Source of the DNA: Aurelia coerulea
Lineage: Eukaryota > Cnidaria > Scyphozoa > Semaeostomeae > Ulmaridae
DNA length: 64,000 nt
Reading direction: 5' to 3'
Assembly (NCBI GenBank): GCA_039566865.1
Contig: CM076954.1
Span: forward strand, 16,826,001 to 16,890,000
Shown here in pieces: positions 12,301 through 24,300 of the stretch; position 1 is the stretch's first letter, and each line of letters starts with the position of its first letter. The notes under the pieces were generated by a model. That model did not search any database, had not been told where the DNA came from, and worked only from the letters and a program-made list of their open reading frames with translations. Both the position numbers and the translations under genes were made by a program.

Positions 12301-15300
12301 TACTTGCAATTCTGCTTTTGCTGATGCTCGCTTTAAGAAAGAGAATCCAAATCGCTATTCAACTGATTAAAGAGGCCAGCAAGTAAGAAAAGATTTCCTA
12401 TTTGTATTTTTTGCGGTGTAGAACATTGGACCAAAATTTTTTTGGAGCATATTCACAGCTCTTGAAAACGGAAATTTTTCTATGCTAGTCAATGAATTTA
12501 CCCTTCTGTAAGTTGCATTCCCCGTGAAGAAATTTTGAAGTTAAATCCATTGGTTTTGAGGCAACAAGTAATTTTGACTTTCTCACTTCACAAATCAGCA
12601 GCTACTCATTAGATTTACGCAAACCCTAAGTTGGAATGTCTTCAATTGAAAAATTTCATAAGATGGAAATCAGATTCATAGCTGCTTCACAACAACCAAT
12701 CAAATAGCGCACAATTTTTTGGGACACCCTGTAGATTTTGAGAAGTAAGCAATTTATCTTTTATTTTTATTTTTATTAATTTCAATCTTTAATTATTTTC
12801 TTTCATATTGTGAATTTTTACATTACACGTTTTTTTTATAAGAAACCGGTTTATAAGAAACTAGTACTACGATGACCAAAAATTTAAGAAACTCTAGTAC
12901 TACGCTCAAGAACAGTTAAGAAACTCTAAAACTTTATTTCTGTATGTCTATGTCTCTCTAACAAAGGTACATTCGTCTGTTCTTGACTTTTAACTGCAAA
13001 ATTGGTAAATTTTTGCCTTGATGTGCATGGCTTCTTCTTGATGACAATTTCAATGCAAAATGGAAGCCCTTTCTCGAGAAGAAGGCTCAACTTCGAACAA
13101 TACCGCAATTTTAGGCCCAAAAAATAAGAAACTAATTAAGAAACTTTTACTACTAAAACACCGAAATTTTCATGCGAAATTAAGAAACTTTTAGTACTAA
13201 GTGCTGATCCAAGTTTCTTATAGAAAAAAAAACGTGTATATCGTACAATTGATTTGTAATTAACATTTATCTCAACTTAAATGACACATGGGTTTTGCGG
13301 TAACGCAAAATTTCTATTACGCGATAATTCAAAAAAACATTTGAAATTTTGGTTTTCGCAAGCATTTTCACGTGACATCTTAGTTGAGACAGACCATAGT
13401 CTTTGTTGCTAGCCCAATTATAGAACATTACTGCTACTGAATTGTGCTACTGCTACTGAAGATTTTTACAATCAAGTGAAAAGAAAATAGACATGAATTG
13501 ATAGTTGTACATTCGTTTTCTATAGGGCAGTTTCAAAGATGCTTTCAACGCTGTTCTTCCCGCTTGTCCCGTGGATAATGCAGCTGATTTTATTTGGATG
13601 GTTTGTTGGTGTCCTTGCGTATCCTTTCATTTCTTACGACCGATTTAATCATCGGAAAGACGTAACAAAGTATAGACGCAGAGGGCAGAGCCTAAGGGGT
13701 TTTCGCTGGTATAGTTAGGATAATGGTGCCCAGGATGAGGTACAAAATATCGGGTGTCTCAAAAAAGTACTCCTGTTTGATATCTCATCAAAAATTGATT
13801 ACATGACCGATCTTCAATTTTCTTTCTTTGTCAAGTAGATCATAGACCAAATTATTTTCCAAATACTTAAAATATTGCCTTCTTATAACTGGTTTAAAAA
13901 TGAGCAAATTTAGAGGCCCTTTACATGATAAATTTCAACCCGTGTTGAGTTTCAACACGGATTGAGTTTTAACAGCATTGCTTATTTTGCCTTGCGTTTA
14001 CATGAAATCTCAACACGGGTTGAGATTAGGTCACATGGTTTCAAACAATAGAAGAAGGAATGTGAGCCCACTCAAATATTTGAATGATTGCGGAAATAGA
14101 TTCGATCTCCTTTGTTCGCATTCTAATCTCGCCCCGAGTTGAAAAAATTTTGCGTTTACATGAGAATTTCAACCCGTGTTGAAATTTCAACACGGGTTTA
14201 GTTGCCGAGTTTAGCTGAACCCGTGTTGAGTTTCAACTCGGCCTCCTTCATGTAAACGCGATGAAGGCTTACACCGTCAACCGAGTTGAAACTCAACCCG
14301 TGTTCAACTCAAACCGGGTTGAAATTTCTCATGTAAAGGGCCTCTTAGTTCTTTTTCGGGCTACCTGGTTTTGAATCATACTTCAAAAAAGCACTGCTGA
14401 TTGCTGGATCAATTTCTTTGTGCATGTAAAGCTTCTAGTTTGGCCAGAAATGACAGAAAGACATGCCCACTATCATTAGAAACTTCAATGATGATAAAAA
14501 TCTGAAAGTTTTGACACTTAGGCAAGATTGAGTATCTTGTTTAAAAGCTATAACTCAAAATGAGGTTTTTCAACGTGTAATTTTTCTACCTTGCTGCATC
14601 AAAAGCAAAAATTTCATCATCTACGAATATTTTTGGGTCTTTGAAAAAAACAACTCAAAAATAACATTTTATCTAAGGCTTGATAATCAATTGTTGGTGA
14701 TTTTTAAACAGGAGTACTTTCTTGGGACACCCGGTGTTAACCAAAAAATAGTTTCTGGCGTAAAATATAAATATAAAAATATAATTTTTCTTACCCTGCA
14801 TCTCTAAAATGTTGGAGTCAGTTTCTTAAATCTATGGAAAAATGCCCTGTGTAACTGATAGATTTCACGTAATTAGTAACGGCTGAGTCAGAAAAAAGGA
14901 TCCCCGCTTGGAAGGCCACTGCTCCATGAATATCAAAGCAATAATACTGAAAAATGTCTTGTTTTATTGCCAATATGTTCAATTAGGTTCAGTAATTTAC
15001 CTGGCCTTATTCGTCCATTCCTTCCCGTGGATAAGGGTGATTTTCTGCAGAAAGCCCCTTCAAAAAACCTGCAAAAACGAATGAAAACAATGTGATGACA
15101 CTCACATAAATTAATGTATTTTGTCCTCTTGGGAGAATGGAATCCCCCTGAATAGGTCATCGATACCAGGGGGAGGACTTTTTTATCCTCCCAAGAGGAT
15201 AGCATGTGCTAAAGCGTTCACAAGTCATTGCTGTAAGGCATTGTAAGGCAGAAATGTTGTGTTTAGCCTGAACACATTCGATGATTTGACACGCAGAGCC

Positions 15301-18300
15301 ATGCAGAGAGGACGGGGTTGTACAGCCCCTTTTAAGCAACATGCAGATACATGTCATTTTCCTTTGAATTACTATTCTCTGTGCAAAATCGCCATTTGCT
15401 ATGTTGTGTTTAGCCTGAACACATTCGATGATTTGACACGCAGGGCCATGCAGAGAGGACGGATTGTACAGCCCCTTTTAAGCAACATGCAGATACATGT
15501 CATTTTCCTTTGTATTACTATTCTCTGTGCAAAATCGCCATTTGCTATGTTGTGTTTATCCTAAACACGTTCGATGATTTGACACGCAGTACCACGCAAA
15601 GAGGACGGTTGTACAGGCCCTTTGATGCCACTGCGTTCATTATCAGAAAATACCCTTAACTCAATAAAGATTTTTGGTCACGGCTGGAATCGCATCTTAC
15701 AAAAAAGTCAATAATGGTACAGTTACCAACTTCCTTTGTAATGCTAATGTAAGTATATCTTAATTTTTTCGTTTTATCAAATTTTCACGATACTTGATGA
15801 TTTGCTCAAGATGTTCATTGTAGCGAAGGGCTCAACTCCTTCAAATCTTCAAAAAGGTGGGTGTAAGATTCTATCACATACTCCTTTGAATTGAATGGCC
15901 TGAAAGGAACTTGTGGTACTTTGCTGTAAATATGCCGTATAAATTTTTTGGTGGCCTAATTTTTTTCAAAATGGCAGCAATTTAAGTATTTTTTTAAAAA
16001 ATCATGGAAAATTTTGAAAAAATTTTAATCATCGTAGATCCTAAACCAAAAGAGGAAAAATGATATAACCTTTAAGAAAACCATAGTTTATGAAGGTCTA
16101 CACTATGATGGCAAGCAGAAATTTGTAACTTTTCTGGTTTAGGATTTAGAACTTTGATGACGTCATAGCCTCAAATTTGATAAATGCCGCCATGTTTGAA
16201 CTGAGTAAGATATCAATAAATTTCCACGGCAGATTTACAGAAAAAAGCCCTAAGTTCCTTCCAAGCCATTCAATTCAAAGAAATCTGTAATAGAATTTTA
16301 CACCGACCTTTTTAAAGATTTGAACCCCATGTTGTAGCGGCTATGTTCTTGTTTCCTTTGCAAAAGTTTTGTTTTTAGACCGAAGGATGCCTCCGCAGTA
16401 CACCGGATAACCCAAAAAGACTTAACGAGCCAGATCATATCTTGCTTCAAGAAGTCAAGAGTTCTTGCTTTGTCTGACCGTTTAGTTTAAATGCTTGAGA
16501 TCATCTTCTGAGATGCTTCATGGTCAGTTGAAAGTGAATTAATGGAGGTAACAGCAGCTTAGCTAGGGGGTTTGGGTTAGTCTCAATATAATCTATTATA
16601 ATTGTTGTTCTCGATCAATTTTGTCCAATGTTTGGACCAGATGGCTGTACCTCCGTTCATTTACTTTAAACTATGGCTACCGTCCAAAACACCGCATTGC
16701 AAGATATTTCTCAATAACAGTGAAATAGTCGCCATACATTTCCAGTAAATAATTTGTTGGGTTTAACAGTTCAGGCATTGGTACTATAAAAGCCGATGCC
16801 TTGATTAATTGGTTAATCAATCAATCAAGTGATTAATCAATTAATTGTTAAAACTTTGCCTTTACCCGTGACGAGGTTAAGATCTAATCATTATCCTCCT
16901 TTTTAAAGGATGCTTTGAAGAAATTGAATGTCAACGTGTCGAATTCTTGCAATTTCATTGAATACAAATCAGAAACGTAAGTACATCTGAAGAAAATGAG
17001 CTGAGATGAATCCCCGCTAGACTTATAACACGAGTCGTTGTTGAACGAAGTTTTAGCGAAATGGCTACAACAGTAAATAACAATTCAATTCAATTGAGTA
17101 AAACTGTCATCAGTCCAAATCCCCGCGCGGAAGGGGTCTGAGTAATCTATATAGCCTACTGTGTTTTAGTATTTCAACTCGTGCGTAGACATTGTATGGC
17201 TAAAGAAACAATGGCAGATGTAGGCATTTCCTGGGTCCTACCTTATAGATCGCTCCACTTTGCCCTGTTCATTCACATTAACATAAATTACGACTAGTAG
17301 AGCTAAGAAAACTATTTAAAAACAGGGGTTTCTTTCTTTTGATTGTAAATTTTAATACTGTGCATTTGTTTTGAATATTTCAAATAGGGTTTTATAGTTT
17401 AATTTGATTGATAACTTTTTAATTTACATTTTTTTTTTGTAATTATTGTTTCATCGGACGACCCCTCTGGAAAACCAGCTTCTGCTGAAGGGTGACCTTC
17501 CTTAAAAAATTAAATATGAAATATGAAACAATGCTTTCTCTCATTATTTGTACAAGACTGATACTTTATCCCGCTCCTGCTACCCTGGGTACCAGAGCCA
17601 AAAAATTATGAAATGAAAAAATAAAAAAGTACAGAAGATGAGGCTCTGGTACCAAGGGTACGCTCCTGCCTACTTTCAAAACCTTCATACTGGCTAATTC
17701 AGCGTATAATTAGCCAAATAGGAAAATGTTGACCACCAAAATCACAGCTATCCATCATGTTTGATGATTTCAACGTCATATTGCATGGGACTGCCTAGCA
17801 TTGACTATCATGTATATCCATCCGTCACAGTTCCAAGTGCACGATATCATTTGTGTTGGTTTTTCTTTGTGTGGCCATGATGTGTTACTGTCAAGCATCT
17901 TCTTTTTCTGTCTACCCCTTCTTCGTTTCCCGGCAGTTTTTCCCTATTTGCTACAAAATATTCAATTTCTTTTCTCATCACATGTCGAATAAATAGTGCC
18001 TGCCTTTTCCTCATCTCGTTGACTAATGATCTCGTTGTCCTTGCGACTTTTTCATTTGTAACTATTACATATGAAATCCTAAGCATTTTGTGAAGAAGCC
18101 ACATCTCAGACGCTGTCAAATGATTTCCAGTCTCCTTGTTGTTGTTCCATGATTCGCATCCATACATCAAAATTGGCCAGATGTAACAGCCAAATACTCT
18201 CAGGCAAATTGATGATTTGACTAAGGCTTAACATTAAAATGTTTCTTTACAATCTTTCAGCGCTTTGTTCAGAATGCAAGTTTATCATCTCTTTGGGTGG

Positions 18301-21300
18301 TTTTGGTTGATGAACTTCATCATTGCCTTTGGACAATGTGTTCTCGCTGGAGCATTCGCCTCATGGTATTGGGCATGGGACAAGAAAACAGTATGTATTA
18401 TTTTCTTTCCCCAAGGGGCTTGTCCACAGGAGGCTGACCTGCTTGAAAATCGAACTGAGGCTTCATTAACGGCTGTGTAATGACGGTTCAGCAGGAAAAT
18501 GCAAGAGAGTTCAATGTTATACAACGTGTGAACGACGATAGAATGTCTTACCTTCGATTTAAATCCTCGAACATAATCATATTTTACATTTGCTCAAATA
18601 GATGGCAGGTCCTTTTATGCTTTTGTGCTATTACATGCCCTGGTATCTCAACATAGTAGTTTCCCTTTTTGCATTTACTTTTTTACTTTGAACTCCTACC
18701 GAAATTCCTTTTTTTCTATTTTCTTTTCCTTTTTTAGAATTCTATCCAGCCCTTGCTTGTTACTTCGATTTAGATTTTTGAACTTGATCAGTAGTACATT
18801 TTAATTCTTATTGCAACTGAAAACTTAATCATGTTGCTGCAGTTATGTACTGTGGTCACGTAAATATTTTTATTGCACAATTTAATGTTATAACAGAAAG
18901 GAAACTTATCTCATGCTACGTAGTATGACATATTCTTGTCTCCATTTTGAACAAAAATTTGAAGGTGCCGAGTCATGATAAATAGACCTTCTTTACTGTG
19001 TTTCATGTGACCCATGTGAGAAAGATCAATTATCACTCCCAACAAACTAAAAGAACCTGCTTTAGCACAATACGTTTCATGTGATCAGTTTCATTTCACA
19101 TGAACGTTAGCCAATCAGATGCGCCATCCAGATCCATGAGTCAGCAGATTCTGACAGACAGGGTATACCTTGCCGTCTTATGCTGATTCAATGCCTTTAA
19201 GCAAGTTGTTTCATTTAAATTGCAGGATGTACCAGCACTCCCTCTCCTTGCATCCATGGGTCGTACATTGAGGTAAGCCTTTAATTCTTATATGCAAAAG
19301 CAAATTCCATCTTTCGCCACTACGTGCTTAAAGGACAATTCCGGGTTTCGTTTCGTATAATTGATAATGAAATAAAGGATTATACTGTTATGAATAGTGC
19401 AGCGTACTTTTTTGCAACTGTCCTTGTCTTTTCTCTGCGATATTACATATCACAATCTGCGACAGCTGCTTAATGACATCATTAAGCACAATGTCAGGGC
19501 CATGCTCAGAGCGTTCTGACGTCACGTTAAACGCGAACGAGGCTGCTTAGCTTGTACTCATGCATAATGGCGACGAGATTTGGCCTAATTGATATAATAT
19601 GTTTGCAACTGGCAGCTGTTATGAATGCCAAAATGTGGAATAACGTCACAATTGTTCAATAGCAGTTAGTAAGGTTGTTGTTTGACATAGATTGTATAGA
19701 CCCCGGAATTTTCCTTACATCAATCTTCATGATCATCTACTGTGCAGTGATAGATAACATTAAAACGTTATTGAAATGTTAAACATAGGTGTTCTCTCAG
19801 CGAAGCAGAGGGAGTCCCTTTACACCAAAACCCAGTTTCAGGAAATTCCTCGTATGAAAAGAAAACATTTCTCCTTGTATACCAAGTGGATGTTTATCTA
19901 TTAAATGCTTCCGTTAAGCTAGAGAATTCAATTTAGATCCTTTGTCTACGCTTTATGCAGTTTTAGAACTCGATTGGTGTCTTTAACTTTAGATCCATTA
20001 TTTATTGAGCATTTTATTTCAGATATCACACTGGATCACTCGCTTTTGGATCACTTATCATTGCTTTGATTCAACTAGCTAGAGCTGCCTTGGAATACTT
20101 GGATCATAAACTTAATGGTTCGTCATTTCATGGATTGGTTGATTGATTGATTGATTGATTGATTTTGATTGATTTTGATTGATTTTGATTGATTTTAACT
20201 TCTTTGGGCACGGTAGCCACGTCAGTCAAAGGACTGATTTACAGTGGGCCGTGCAAATACATACAATAACTAAATTAAAAGAAAAGCATACAAAATTAAA
20301 TAATCTTATTTACAAAACAATCTAATAAGCAAATTAAAAGTAATGCATGAAAGAGAGAATCAGCATTCGCTGTTGGTATTGCTGATTCTTTTTTTGAATG
20401 TTTCATAAGTTTTTGATGATTTGATTTCAATGGAAAGATCGTTCCACAATTTAGCACCCTTATACGAGAAGCTCTTTTGTCCGAAGGCCGATCATCTGTT
20501 TATTGTTTTCCTTTTTTATTCATAAAATACAATGGTGGACAAATACTTTTGCCACTACTTTTGCTGCAACTACTTTTGCTGCCATGATATTTCAAACAAG
20601 GGGACATTTTTTCAATCACCTGGTACTGTTGCTAAACATAAGGTTTTTCATGCTGTAACTTTGGCATCTCTCGCCTGGAAAATAAAATAATAATGACCTG
20701 AAAATTTATTTCATCCTTGACAAAAAGTAAATTTTTTTAGCTTTCATCATAATTCATCAATCTGCTTCCATCCGTAGGACCTGGAACACAGCCTGGGCCA
20801 GTCACAAAATTTTTAATCAAGTACGTTACACATTCTCTTTGCTTGTAATGTAGGTTGGGGCAAAAAAGGTATGGAGGAATGAATTTATTGATTTCACTCT
20901 TATTGTGCTGTAGTTAAAGAGCCACTGCTGACATAAGTGCTTTGCGCGCTTAGAAAATTGAAAGGAGGTAAACACCAATGGCGATGAAGAACAATGTTTT
21001 GTTTGCGCTTATTATCGTTTATTGTTTTATATTTCCGTCATTGCTGAAAACAAGAGCTGAACATTTCACACGTATTAACCACAATTATATAGGCCCTTTC
21101 TTTACTTATAGCGTCTGTTTTATTATGTTAATTTGAAATACAGTCCTCTGGAGGGCAAAATAGCCTCATCATTTTCTTTCGTAATCTAAACTTCGTATTT
21201 GAACCATTCGATATGGCAAACTAAACCGTACAAAAACAAGAACGACAGGAAATAATCCACATATCTACGGATCACGCATCATGACCGTCCAAGAAGGAAG

Positions 21301-24300
21301 CGATGAAGATAATGATGGAGGAGGCAACAGTGGAATTGAGGTAGGCTTCTTTCCACATCCACGATAATGTTGACATGCTATGCTAGGCCAAAAAACACTT
21401 TTAGACACCCAGAAAGTCGAAGAAGCAATGCATTGTGGGATTCACACAGGCGCAAAGCACATATGTCAGCAGTGGCTCTTTAACACTTTCAAAGACAAGT
21501 TTCTTACGATTTACTTTAATCGATGACAGACGAGTAACATCAGCAATAATTTTATTTAAGAAATTTCCTGTGAAATGCGAAGTATATCTCGAGAAAGCGA
21601 GCTATGGCCACGCATCGAACCAATCAAATTGGTAGCCTTGTTTGTCATCACATGATCGATTTCACGAGAATATTTTACATTTCGCAGAAATTGGCTAAAG
21701 TGAAATATTGGTTCAATTTGAGTGCTAGATTTGCTGAACTGTATTACCCGCTAACTTGAAAGCATGTAATGGAAATTACAGTTACTTTTCCTTTGTTTCT
21801 ATTGTGAAAAGGCTTTGCTTTTGTCATATTCTTGTTTACCTTTTATTAGGGCCCTGTAATCAGCTGATTTGTCAAGCAAACTTTTATTTCGTGTTTAGGT
21901 GCCTAAAATGCTGCTTCTGGTGTTTCGAGAAGTTCATGAAATTCCTCAACAAGAATGCGTACATAGAGGTAAGACGAGCTTCGTTCATGAAGTGTGAGCT
22001 ATTTTGGGAAAGGGCATATTGTAGTTTCGAGTCACCTTGTATCTCTTCAGTTTTTCCTTTATCAACGTTTCTCATTTAGTCTAAAGGGAGGAATCTATTC
22101 TCTACCCTTATAACAAGTGTGTTACAGTATGCTTTAAATGCACCAACTGAGCTACAACACACGTATTTCTTTATAAGAAACTGCCCATAAGAAACTTAAC
22201 TCTCAGATCGCCAAAAATTTGGAAACTTCAGTGCTGGGAAAATATGAATTAAGAAACTATTTATTTTGATAAAGGAAATCTTCGATATTTTTTTACAGTA
22301 TTTTCATTTTGTTTTCTGTTATCATATTGCTCGTAAGGTAGTTGAGTAATATCTGAACATTGGAAAGTCTTAAAAACCTCGTTTTGAGCTGTTCACCAGG
22401 GCACATGTATTGAACATAAAGATTGCCATGGAATCTCTAAGAAACTTGTAAGAAACTTTGAGCACTCAAAATCTGATAATTTTAAGAAACTTTCAGTACT
22501 GTCCCAAATTTTTAATTTCTTATTAAAAAATACGTATACCCTAATATTCATATTGTTAAGAACTGCATTCCCTCGCCAACAGAGCTTTGACAGATAAACT
22601 TTCCTCATTTTCTTTTACAGATAGCTGTGTACGGAAAGAACTTTTGCGTTTCAGCCAAAAATGCGTTCTTTCTTCTGATGCGTAACGTTTTAAGGTAATT
22701 ATAGCACGTTACATCTGATGCATCGAGGGCAATGCTCTCGAAAATGATCATAACCTACAATGTTACTCTGGCAGAGAAATTCTACCGGGTGTCCTAAATG
22801 ATGTATCAGCAGTTGAGAACTTACCAAAATTCGAAATTTCAATTAATAGCATGAAGTATCCTCGTTGAAAAAATACTGTTATTATTCAGTAGAAATCCAG
22901 ATACGGGATTTGAATGACATTTTCCAGCTTTTCGGGTATTCATGTAATAGATGTTACCAACTTTTTTCATTGAGAACAAATACTAGAACTACAGAGAGTT
23001 ATTTGGAAGATTCTTACAAGGTAATATGAGAAACATTCATTTCAGGGTGGTTGTTCTGGACAAAGTCACTGACTTCCTGCTGCTTATTGGAAAACTATCG
23101 ATTACGATTGGCATTGGTAATTTTATCACTGTTTTTGTTATAATAGAATCGGACAACCTCGTCCCCAGGGCCTTTTGTCATATTGTATCCGTCCCAATAT
23201 GACAAAAGGCCCTGGGGACGAGGTTGAGAATTGGAGTTATTCATTGATAGTTCCTTGCTTCCTGGATGATGGCCCTTGAAGATCTGTTTAGTATAGACAA
23301 TATCATCTGTGTTGTTGAAGTGATTCAGTAATTGGTGAATAGATTCAGTTGCAAATAACTATTAAAGGGGCTCCGTCGTCAAAATGTAAAGAAAATGATG
23401 ATTTTTGCAGTTTTTTGAAAGGTGATATCACACAGGATTTTCGTATTTCTTTCAAAATGAAACTTGCTGTTTGGGCATTAATCCTTGTACTTCACTAAGG
23501 AACAAACCAAACATTCATATCTTTTACGATTGCTCGGATATAAGCGGATTTTTAACGGTCACTTTTTTGTGGCTTGGGTGAAGCCACCAAACAAACCTGC
23601 AGAGAACAATGGATGAACAATGGATAATCCCCGACACGTGCGAGTTTACGGATTTGTTTACTGTTTGACGACTGAGCCCCTTTAAAGACTTGCCCACATG
23701 CTGTTTTTGCCCAGTTTGTTCTTTTGAAAGACATTCATTTTGGTGTATATCATGGCTAAATCGTTGGCTGTTTTGAATCGTTGGTTGAGAGAATTTCCTT
23801 TGTCTGTAGTCACTTATCGCTTTGAATCGTGGTAACAATCAAAAGCAGCAGATGCTATTGTGTTACAAAATCTATCCTTGTTAAGCTTCTTAAATAGGTT
23901 GTTACCATTACTCTCTTGACATTATAAAGAGTTTAAAGAGGATCTCGATACTGCACAGTAATTGCCTTCTCTTTCTTGTTATTTCAACGGCTAGGTATCA
24001 ACTTCCTTTTATTTTATAGCTGTTGGCAGCTTCTACTGGTTTAAACAGAATGGAAAGGATCTCAACTACTACCTTGCACCAGTTTTTGTAAGTATCAAAT
24101 TTTTCAGGTCCCCACCTTCAGTTTCGCCTTACATGGATTCGTCATAGCAAAATAGTAAAAAAAAACTTCACCCTTAGTTGCTCCTTTCTGTCCGGTCTTT
24201 CCATGGCATCCTTCACCATATAAGTTAAGGTGAGGGGTAAGTCACCAAAAGGCCCGTTTATTTCAGTTATATTTGTTTTCTCTACCAGTGAAGTGCCCTG

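Noticed and set aside
12926..13120. 64-codon frame conserved with one at 43687-43911
   Set aside because: The similarity exists because both lie within copies of the same TTTCTTA-rich MITE; no start/stop or codon conservation expected of a gene.
15259..15564. 101-codon open frame
   Set aside because: It is two units of the 147-bp tandem duplication read through.
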